A stretch of 64,000 bases of DNA from Cryptomeria japonica (lineage: Eukaryota; Streptophyta; Pinopsida; Cupressales; Cupressaceae). The stretch covers positions 421,936,757 through 422,000,756 of the forward strand of contig NC_081415.1 of the NCBI RefSeq assembly GCF_030272615.1, in the 5' to 3' direction. Shown piece by piece: positions 45,279 through 54,661 of the stretch (position 1 is its first letter; every line of letters begins with the position of its first letter). The position numbers were made by a program, and so were the translations under genes. Under the pieces are notes generated by a model that searched no databases, was not told where the DNA came from, and worked only from the letters and a program-made list of their open reading frames with translations.

Positions 45279-46560
45279 TTTCGCTGTTTCACAGAGCATA
45301 AAGCTCTTGCATGTTCATCTAGCGAAAAGACGCCAACTGTTGGATCAGATAGAACTTGCACCACTTTTACCCTTTTGACTCTTCCTTGCTTGGCAACAAG
45401 CTAAAAATCCTTTCGCTATTTCGCAATGGGTAGCCATCTTGCATCTTGACCTCACGAAGCTGTGCTAGCTATCCGATCAACTGAAACTTGATCGATCTTT
45501 ACATTGTCCTAACCTGGCGGTTTATATCACTAACCATGTTCAAAATGGTTAACGCTAACTATTTTCGCTATTTCACGAACGGTAACCATCGTGCATTTAA
45601 AGGTTATGAAATAACGCCCGCCGTTAGATCCTTCTTGAGATGCCCTTCCTTTAACAACCTGTTAGAACTGCCAGACATGGGCCCTCTGAATCAACACCAT
45701 TCACTTTGACATTCGATTCCTCTTGAACTGACGTGTCAACTTCCTACTCGCTGAAAGACTTCAGCAGGATCCACTTTTGAAATGCCACCTGTACCTGACA
45801 GGTCACCTCTTTGTCTTCAGTTTATATCATTCTATTTGTTGGGCCCACCACTTGGTCGCCAAGTTTGTTCTTTTTTTTCCATGATCTGGAGGACACGTGA
45901 AACCTTTTGATTTGCGATCCCTACCTCCTGGACTGCTCACTTGGAATGCCATGTCATTTCACCACTTAGCGAAAACTAACTCTCGAGCATCTTTGGGTTG
46001 TGAATCAACACAGGCCGTTGATTATTCTCTGAACCACTCACTCTTTACTCATTAGAAAACCCGTCGGCTTTTGGGACCCGCCACAACCTTTCGCTATTTC
46101 GCAACAGTTCAAACACGTGCGCTTTGATCTCACGAAATAACGAGGGCCATCCGATCAGATAGAACATGATCGGTCTTTAATCTTCCGACGAAGCTTGGAC
46201 GTTGGGCCCACCAAACCCTTTCGCTATTTCACAGAAGGGTAAAACTCGGTTATCTTTATCTCACGAAACAACGCGGGGCATCAAGTCTCAGGGACTTGCA
46301 ATGCTGTTACTCTTTCTACTAACCACTTCACCCAGGCCCACCATCTTTTCTCCATTTCACAACTTGTAAACCATGAGCATATTTAGGTTGCGAATCAACG
46401 CGGGCCATTGATCTCTTTCCAAACCGATTGCCCTTTAGCCAAGAAAGAAGTCCTCATCACTGGGTCCCGCCAAACCTTTTCGCTACTTCGCGATAGGTAA
46501 CTTTCGAGCATGTTGAGTTCGCAAATCCACGTGGGCCATCCGATTGACTGAGAGTTGCGC
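45279..46560. repeat. Degenerate ~130-bp tandem array with TTTCGCTATTTC core
   Basis: TTTCGCTATTTC(G/A)C or a close variant lies at 45,279, 45,411, 45,563, 46,089, 46,219, 46,347 and 46,478. Steps are 132, 152, 526 (about four units), 130, 128 and 131 bp. Between cores, GGGCCCACCA, TCGAGCAT, GGTTGCGAATCAACGC and GGGCCATCCGATC recur in order. About ten eroded units remain. The array lies upstream of gene C on the minus strand. Confidence 0.8.
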
Positions 46561-47230
46561 GACAATTACAAGGCCCGATGGTCATTAGAAAAGGCAATTT
46601 AAAGGCGAATAAAAATTGAAACATTTAAAAGGACCGCCTAGGTAAAAAACAATGGGGGGAACACTTTGCATGACAAAAGGACCCATTACTTAAGTGAATA
46701 AAGTAACACGGAAATAGAATTATAAGGGTTTTTTCTCAGACATTTTGAAAGTGATTAAACCTAAACCCTAAACCCTCTTTAGGACCCAAAGCAATAGAAG
46801 TCACAAGGCCATACCAGAACCAAGAATTTCATAGACTTAGCCAATTATGGAAAAGGATACCCATTTTTTAAACAGTGATAACAGTAACCTCTGAACCTTT
46901 ATCTCTTCCTTCAAAAATGAAACTTTCCATTTGAATTCCTTTCTCATATTGATTAGCTTAATAATATTTGTTCAATGTTTTTTATCGTTAAAAGATTACC
47001 TTCCTTTTAGATAAATTAGTTAGATTCTTATTATGTTGAAGAACATTTGGTTAGTTTTCTCCTTCAACTGAAGTAGTTATGTTTTATTTTGAAATGCTCA
47101 ATTTTTTATCTTAATATAGATCACAATTTATTTTCTTTAAGTATAGAATTAATGAAATATTACATATGGTATCAGAGCAACCAAGTTCGACATTGAACCT
47201 CAGGCTTTCCACCTATAAACAAAACTATAT
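46561..47230 (+). other. LTR-like remnant with primer binding site and telo-box
   Basis: Ends ATATTACA, two bases before a perfect PBS (TGGTATCAGAGC, 47,167-47,178), so its right part is probably an LTR. It holds two telomere-like repeats (AAACCCTAAACCCT type, about 46,755-46,778), known as telo-boxes in plant promoters. A G-run (AATGGGGGGAAC) near 46,650 might be a PPT. Only about 45 bp follow the PBS before sequence resembling 35,850 resumes, so the internal part is lost. Confidence 0.45.
47167..47178 (+). other. Perfect tRNA-iMet primer binding site
   Basis: TGGTATCAGAGC, exact match to the common plant LTR-element PBS, preceded by TTACATA. Confidence 0.65.
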
Positions 47231-47596
47231 ACATATGCAGGCGCACCATGGTTGAGATAATATGCATGCGCACTATATACAAAACTATATTCGCAAGTAA
47301 ATATTTTATTCAAATCCACAATATGAAACACAGAGTTTTACTGGAAGAACACAAGTAACCTTATCTCCTTTAGATAATATCACAAGCAACTACCTACAGA
47401 AAGATGTAGTAATCCACAATATATACACAAAGGAAAGACGACTGATTATATTATGTATGTTCGCAAAATGGTACAATAGTAAGCTTGAGGCTGTATTCTA
47501 CTTCTTCTCTAATGATCCTTATTGTTACAAAAATTCCCTCATTTATATGAGGGTATACATTGTCACCAAGCATCGTGTCTTTTCAGCACATAACTA

Positions 47597-50500
47597 TTAA
47601 TTAGCACTTTTGTTAAAAAACTGGAAGATAAACAAGTTCAGCATTCCTATGTGTTCAATGTACTTATCATCTTTATACATTAGAACGTCATTGTTCAGTG
47701 TCCTCATGTCGCTTTCTGTTTGGAAATGATTGGATAGAATATTATTAACACAAAGTGACAAATCTTTATCCCGATCCAACTCTGCTACTGCTCAATTTTT
47801 CTCATCACTGAACTCTTGTTTCGATTGTTCCAATGATACTAACTCACCATTACTGTAAAAAGAGGGCACCCTAGGGGTATTCCCATCGTCCAGCCTCTGA
47901 TGCTCTTTCCTTAATTGATTTGCCAATTCATCATGGACTTCAAGTGAGCCTCGGCTTCAATTTTCTCACCTGGATTCATCAGACTGTTGTCATTCATCAA
48001 GCCTTCCAACTGAGACCGTAGCCTTTCATGCTCTTTCATAGCTTTGACTGTTCCAGTGTATGTCTTCCAATAGATTTCTGCAACCTGCATCATACTTTTG
48101 AATCTATGGTCAACAACCTCGAGAACTAACTTATCCATCTTTTGTTGTTCCTTTTTTAGTTGACGAGATGTCTTTTGGCCCTGTTCCTCCAATACATAGC
48201 GTCTGTCAAGGCATCCATGGCATCTCTGTCAACACCGTATGTCATCCCTGTTTGACTGGTACCTGTATCAATCTGAAGCAATCTTGCTTGCAGCCTCTAT
48301 TTTTCTTCATCGGTTTTCTCATATAGGCTTTTGTATGTACAATTTTCTCGAACCAGAAACTCTATCAGATCTTGGTTCAGTTTAGCGACATCCAAATTTA
48401 GTTTGGCAGTTGTTCTAGGGCCAGTCTTTCCAACCTGTTGCACCATCAAATGTCCAAAATCTTCTTCTGTATCAACCAATATAGGTCTTTTATCTTTGGG
48501 ATAGATAACCCACTGTAGAAGAGTCTTCTGATTTGGATCATATCCTGATCCTCTAAAGAGTTTATCAATCTCTTTTGGCATCATTTTCCTACTTGGGTCC
48601 TGTTTCTTGAGGAATCCATCAAACAACAAGGCAGGGTTCATGTCCCATCCAGAGTATAATAGCACACCAACTTCCTTAAGCAATTGTCTTCCCTTTTGAG
48701 GTGTCATTTCTCTCATCACAAGATCCATCTCCTCTTGTAACTTTTGAAGTTGCTGCTCTTCTTCACTATTTCTCATGTTATTCCTAATTTGAGATCCTTT
48801 ATGTTGATAGAGGAATGCGGTGAACTCCTTGGAAGCAATCAAGTCACTATCAGCAATGAAATCCTCATGCTCCAAGAATCTGATGTCAGCCACTTCTCGG
48901 ACATTCAGTTGTCATGTTGCCAAGTCTATCGGTGTATCCTCTGCATAACCAGGGGGTAATTCTCTGCATAACCAGGGGATAATCCTCTCGAGGAGTGAAT
49001 GGAACGATGCCAGATGTGGAAGCAGGAGACATATGAGCCAAAGGCTCTGTATTCCTAATAGTATCAATGTAATCCCTAAAAACATGAGGCGGGACTCCCT
49101 CAAGTATTTCCAATTCATGCTCCACAAGTTTGTTGGCCAACTCCAAGGGGTCTTCAATCTTTTGTGGCACATTCTCATCCATTTTCCTTCTATAAAGATT
49201 CCATTTATAAGCCTGCATTGCTTTCTCAAACTTTATTCGCTTCACTCTGGCCTCTTCTCTGCTAATGTTCTTAATGAGGTCATCTGGTAGGTAAGATTTA
49301 TGCTCTCCAGCCTTTAGCTTTTGTGATGACTGGGATATCCTTATGTATCCTTCAAGATCGAAATTGGGCCTTGGATCCCCCATAGCCATGCCATAATAAT
49401 CCAATTTTGACTGTAGCAGGCCATAACTCTTTGAACTTTTCACAATAAAATCTGAAAATACTAACAACCCAAGTACAATTGATTGTTTTCCATGGCTTGT
49501 CAGATGTTTTGTACTCACTATTGACAGTTGCCTCACAATTTCCAGACAAGCCACTCTCTTAGGGATTGTAAGTGGTAGTAAGTATGGTCTCCCTTCGAAC
49601 CCGTATACCCTGACTTGTGTGCAGTCTGAAAAATAATACCAATCTCCCCAATTGTGTTCAATTGAGGGATCATCATCGAAATCTTTTGGTCTTAGGAATC
49701 TTTGAACCTCTGGTGCAAGGGCATGATCGCATGGGCATCCCAACAGTCTATATAATGGCTTGACAAAGGACTCCTCAAAATGCCAATATTGATTATTCAC
49801 ATACCTCTGGTCCCATGAAGAAACCCATAGTTGCACTGGTTTTCTCATTCCAACATTGTCATATGTCCTGACACATAACTCTTCTAGCCATAACCCTTCA
49901 TCTTGACCGACATACAATAGCATATGCATAAGTAAGGAATAAAGCTTGAAATGAACATTGATGACATCCCCCTTTAACTTTTCTAACCCATGATTCAAAA
50001 CCTCAACCAAATAAGCAGAAAAATCAAAGAAGCGAGGGTCCTTAGACTGCAAATTGGCACAAATGACCATGGCTGCAATATCCATCAAAGTATGGGCTTT
50101 TATCCCTAGCACTTGGGCAACACAGTAATAGGTATACTTGAAATATGGATGGAAAGAGTTGACATCATAGGGAGCTTTGTCATCCTGACCTAGTGGCACT
50201 AAGGACCTTGCATTCCTAGGTCTATGTATAGGGAGTCTCCAGGTTTTGTAAATGTGCTCTAGGTTAAAATATTCACTTGTTAACTTCTTGAGGTCAATCA
50301 ATTCTTCAAATCCCCAATCCAACTCGAACACAATTTCAATAACCTCCTTTGTGATTGCAAGAATTGGCTCACCCATGTAGTTATATATGGTCCTAGTTTT
50401 AGGGTCATAATTGTTTGCCAATGCCTTCATGAGCTCCACATTCATGAATACATTAGCCACAACTAACCTTCCTAAGTTCAATCGCCATAAATTGTTGATA

Positions 50501-50768
50501 GGTTGGGGGAAACTATTCTGTTGTACCCATATATGAATAATTCATACCCTCTCAACTCTGTCCATATGTGTCCAAGATCCTCAAACTGGTCCTCCAAGCC
50601 TTCCTCATCAGCTCTAATCTTCTTGGACCTCAAACTGGATGATGGGCACTGGTCAATCAGGTCCTGGGCCAAAGAACACCCTTCCCTTTTTTGTCTTTTA
50701 GGTTTTTCTTCTGTAGCGATAGGTTCTTTTCCCTTTCTAGTCTTATTAGCTTTAGATGATGATTCCAT
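47597..50768 (-). pseudogene. Large unrecognised CACTA-borne gene D, paralogue of gene C
   Basis: The start is probably ATG 50,768 (MESSSKANKTRKGKEP; basic N-terminus, possible nuclear signal). A one-base slip at a G5 run (50,505-50,509) joins it to a 531-codon frame (50,481-48,886): NLGRLVVANVFMNVELM, TIYNYMGEPILAIT, FKLYSLLMHML, VQLWVSSWDQRYV, FLRPKDFDDDPSIEHNWGDW, VYGFEGRPYLLP. A 23-bp direct duplication (48,940-48,985) then shifts the frame. It continues at 48,893-48,297 (ADIRFLEHEDFIADSD, Gln/Glu-rich helices) and, after another slip near 48,195, as coiled coil (KEQQKMDKLVLEVVDHRFKS). The tail to 47,597 is uncertain. Its layout is the same as gene C. Function unknown; no catalytic motif seen. 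Confidence 0.6.
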
Positions 50769-51029
50769 TTGAATTTTGAAAAAGAGGTCTGTGTGCAAAC
50801 AACTTACTTGGAATTACTAAGCTTTATCTATGAATTCGCCCAATTCCTGCTTTCACTTCGTCACCTGTGAATTCCTTAATGTTGTGTCCTTTGATGGTTG
50901 ATCCACTACTTATGGCGTATTTAATCCGTTAGTAATGGCGCTTTGGACAATGGTCACTCGGGCACACGTTTGAATTTAATGGCGATGTGATCTTCCCTGG
51001 GATTTGTTTATGAATTTCACGGCAATCAA
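50769..51029. other. Spacer upstream of gene D
   Basis: Short mixed sequence between gene D and the motif array; the repeated word ATGGCG (TTAATGGCG, near 50,911-50,983) is the only pattern I noticed. No convincing TATA box. Confidence 0.4.
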
Positions 51030-51880
51030 TAATCATTTCGATGAGGATATGTCTTTCGATCATTTGTTTCTTTAGTCCATCGATCTCTTTGTTTCTATCG
51101 ACAATCCTTTTGTTTCGAATATTACTTCGATCAAGTATTTTTTCCCTTCATCGAAATACTGTATTCGGTCAATATGGCCGTCTCCTCATCAAAACATATC
51201 TGATATCCATTGGGTCTTATGTCGAAGAAACCTTGGGCTTCGGTGTCCTCCTTTATTTTCCATCGAAAAACTTCTTTCATCGATATCACTATGCCCCGTC
51301 GATGAATGAGTCTATTATCTCACCGAAGCTTTTCTTTATTTTCCCTTATCGTTCTTTACCGATAAAGTTACATCGACAAAACCACGCATATCAAGAACAT
51401 GCCTTTTAACCTCCTCGAAACCTATATCCTCATAGATATCTTTTATCGATGTAGCTTCCTTTTGTCTGATTGATATTATTCTTTCGATGAAAACGCTCCT
51501 TTCGGTGGGTCCTTTTTATGTTGCACCGATAGTATTATTTCCTCGAGAACTTTTCCCGTCGATGAAGACCCTCTCTGCTTTCTTCAATATCTTTTGTCGA
51601 TGAAGTTTAACCTCCTCGAAACCTATATCCTCATCGATATCTTTTATCGATGTAGCTTCTTTTTGTTTGATTGATATTATTCTTTCAATGAAAACGCTCC
51701 TTTCGGTGGGTCCTTTTTATGTTGCACCGATAGTATTATTTCCTCGAGAACTTTTCCCGTCGATGAAGACCCTCTCTGATTTCTTCGATATCTTTTTTCG
51801 ATGAAGTTATTATCTTCGGTGAGTCCTTTCGGCATTTCCTTCCTTCGATGGCTCTTTTATATCGATGATAATTATTAATT
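51030..51880. repeat. ATCGATG-motif array at the right end of the CACTA
   Basis: More than 25 copies of TCGATG, TCGGTG, ATCGAT or CATCGA in 850 bp, in both orientations. A 201-bp direct duplication starts at 51,421 and 51,622 (CCTATATCCTCAT then CGATATCTTTTATCGATG). Its place next to the terminus is where CACTA elements keep the subterminal motifs bound by TnpA-type proteins. Confidence 0.8.
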
Positions 51881-52080
51881 TTTTTATAAAAATGATCATC
51901 ATCGGAATTACGACGAATACCAAGCTTTCGACCGACGACTTCTTTGACCGTCGGTAAAGTCCATTGGATTGTCGAATTTTCAATGGGCATGGCATCGTCG
52001 ACCAATCCAACGTCGAGTTTTCGACGGTGGATTTTGTTGACACTCCGATGAAAATTCGTCAAAAATCCGACAAAAGGCCA

Positions 52081-52108
52081 TCGAAAATCAGCTCTGAATG
52101 TACTAGTG
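52081..52108 (-). repeat. CACTA right terminal inverted repeat
   Basis: Read on the minus strand: CACTAGTACATTCAGAGCTG, then ATTTTCGA. ACC follows at 52,109-52,111, matching the left flank. Confidence 0.85.
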
Positions 52109-52111
52109 ACC

Positions 52112-53258
52112 TTAAGATTATGCATTGACTATAGGGTGTTGAACAAGGTCACAATAAAGAATAGGTACCCCTTGGCTCCAATAGAGGACCCTTTTTTATC
52201 AAATGAAGGGAGCAACAGTGTTTTCAAAGATAGACCTCTGATCAAGATATCATCAACTTGTAATTAAGGAAGAAATATTTCGAAGACAACTTTATCTTTG
52301 GACTATTTGGACAAATTTATCTTGGTATTTTTTTATGGCATCTTGATTTACTCTAGAAATGGGGAGGAACATTTAGTGCACCTACAATTGGTTTTTCAAA
52401 GGTTAAGGGAACATAAGTTATATGGAAAATTATCAAAATGTGTCTTCTTTGAAGAAAAGATCCACTACCTTGGACATATCATATCAAAGGAAGGAATAGC
52501 AGTTGATCTAGATAAGATAAAGGCAATAGTGGAATGGTAGATCCCTAAAAATGTTTCGGAGGTAAGAAGCTTTATGGGGCTAGCAGGGTAGTATAGGAGG
52601 TTTGTGGAAGGATTTTCTAAGATAGCAAACCCTATCACATCATTGCAAAGAAAAGGTAAAAGGTTTGTGAGGACAGAGAAAAGTGATAAGGCATTTCAAA
52701 TTTTGAAGGGAAAAACTAACTACAACACCTATCTTAAGGGTCCTAGATCCAAATGGACCCTTCACAGTTGTAACAGATGCTTCTATTGAAGGTTTAGGAG
52801 GAGTACTTATCCAAGATGAAGTGGTTGTGGCTTACGAATCTAGGAAGATGAAGACTCGTGAAGTTAATTATGTGCCCCATGACTTAGAGTTAGCAGCAAT
52901 TGTGCATGCCCTACAAAAATGGAGACACTTCTTACTTGGGAAACCCTATGAGTTAAAATCAGACAACCAAGGACTTAAGTACATTTTTACCCAACCCCAC
53001 TTAAATGCTAGACAAACAAGGTGGTTAGAATTTCTTAGTGAATGTGATTTTAAAATTGAATATATTAAGGGAAAAGAAAATAGGGTGGCAGATGCTTTGA
53101 GTAGGAGGAGACACTTGATGACTATAGAAACATTCAAAACCACTTTCAAGAAGCAAGTAATGGAAGAGCAAGAACATGATCCATGGTATGAGCAAGTCAA
53201 ATTGACTTCAGAATATGATCCAACAGATCCTAAGGTTGAAGGGTACATGTTAGATTAA
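52112..53258 (+). pseudogene. Copy B RT (C-terminal part) and RNase H
   Basis: Begins LRLCIDYRV. About 90 bp of the region around PFGV in copy A are missing near 52,300, and the catalytic site reads FYGILIYSRN where DDILIYSRN stands in copy A, so both catalytic Asp are gone. RT continues (HYLGHIIS) to TAG 52,538. RNase H shows VVTDASIEGLGG, DLELAAIVHAL, SDNQGLKYI and VADALSRR: all four acidic residues. TAA 53,256 replaces the CAA found in copy A. Confidence 0.82.
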
Positions 53259-54590
53259 GAAGGGTTGCTAAGGTACAATAACATAATCTATGTTCCAAAT
53301 TCATGGGACTTAAGGAAGGTAGTCTTATCTTAGGCCCATAATACTCCTTACTCAGGACACCCAGGGTTTAATAAACTTTATGCAAATCTAAAGAAGCTAT
53401 AATTTTGGCAAGGGATGAAGAATGACATAGTTCAGTATGTGGCTAAATGTTTTGAGTGTCAAAGGGTAAAAGCAGAACATAGACATCCAACTGGACTATT
53501 ACAGTTATATGATGTACTTGAACACAAGTGGAAAGTTATTAGTATGGACTTTGTGCAAGGGTTGCCCATGTCACCTTCCAGGCATGATACAATAATGCTG
53601 GTAATTGATAAACTCACAAAGGTGACACACTTTATACCAGGGAACTTGTCAGATGATGCACCTACTTTGGCAAGGCGCTTTGTTAAGGAAATATTTAGGT
53701 TGCATAGGATGCTAGAGAAAATCATATCAAATAGAGATGCTAGATTCACTTCAAGGTTTTGGACAACTCTTCAATCAGCTTTGGGAACTCAACTAAATTT
53801 TAGTATTGCATACCATCATGAAAATAATGGTCAAATACAAAGGACAAATCAGATCTTTGAAGACCTACTTCGCATGTACTGCATGGACCAACATAAGAAA
53901 TGAGAAGAGTACCTACCACTAGTAGAGTTTGCTTACAACAACACTTTTCAAACATCTTTGGGAATGACACCTTTTGAAGCATTGTAGGGTAGGTCATGTC
54001 GAACACCTTTGAGTTGCGACAACCTCGAGGATAGAGTAATAATTGGTCCAAATATGTTGAAGGAAATGGAAAGGAAAACTAAGGAAATTAGGGAAAGGTT
54101 GAAGGAAGCTTCAAATAGGCAGAAAAGTTATGTAGACAAGAACAAGACACCAAGGGAGTTTGAGGTGGGAGAAAAAGTCTTCCTAAGGGTCAGACCACAT
54201 AAGAGTTCCATAAGGTTTGGGAAAAACACTAAGCTTGCACCTCGTTATGTTGGACCTTTCAAAATCTTGGAAAAGATTAATCCAGTTGTGTACCGATTGG
54301 CCTTACCTCCCCAGTTGAGCCGAATCCATGATGTCTTCCATGCGTCACTTCTTAAAAAGTATGTGCCTAATGAGAAACATATTTTGAATTGGGATGCCTT
54401 ATAGGTCAAGGAAATAGGGGGAATAACGATAGAACCATTTAGAATCTTGGAGAGGCGCCAGTACCAATTGCACAATAGAGAGGTTGATTAGTGCAAAGTA
54501 CAATGGAATCAGTATGACGAGAAGAATGCTACATGGGAGGACACTAATGAGATGCAACAATTGTTTCATTTTTTGTTTATGACTTATCAT
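53259..54590 (+). pseudogene. Copy B integrase and chromodomain
   Basis: Zinc domain with SGHPGFNKLY and CFECQRVK; it keeps the 28-bp segment lost in copy A but has stops near 53,331 and 53,400. Core: ISMDFVQGL and ISNRDARFTS are present, but the third residue is Gln (NNGQIQRTNQ) where copy A has Glu. Stops at 53,901 (TGG in copy A), near 53,985, at 54,402 (CAG in copy A) and 54,489 (CGG in copy A). The chromodomain FRILERRQYQLHNREVD ... NATWEDTNEM is readable through the stops. Confidence 0.82.
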
Positions 54591-54661
54591 GAACTACAAA
54601 GTCTTATTTGGTTATGTTAAATAAGTGCATTGAGACGATGCACAATTTAAGGGGGGGAGGA

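Larger units (their letters stand above)
30736..52108. mobile_element. CACTA transposon, 21.4 kb, inserted in copy B RT
   Basis: Begins CACTA (30,736) and ends TAGTG (52,108), with 28-bp terminal inverted repeats matching at 22 positions. It is flanked by the 3-bp duplication ACC (30,733-30,735 and 52,109-52,111), the hallmark of CACTA (En/Spm) elements. A 14-bp subterminal inverted match (30,833-30,846 and 51,900-51,913) is exact. The host RT reading frame lines up across the two sides. Inside: a PPR fragment, an eight-exon TnpA/TNP1-like gene, motif arrays, two large minus-strand genes and a nested LTR. I found no TNP2-type transposase, so it may depend on another copy. Confidence 0.88.
52112..54661 (+). 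mobile_element. Chromodomain Ty3/gypsy element, copy B, right part
   Basis: Resumes in RT directly after the CACTA target duplication and continues through RNase H, integrase and chromodomain to a polypurine tract (AATTTAAGGGGGGGAGGA, 54,645-54,661). Near-identical to copy A over long stretches. Confidence 0.85.

Noticed and set aside
46755-46778. Telomere tract
   Set aside because: Only about two AAACCCT units; a telo-box in an LTR is a better explanation.
30736-52108. TNP2-type transposase inside the CACTA
   Set aside because: No frame on either strand shows it; the decayed exons near 35,600 do not match what I know of it.
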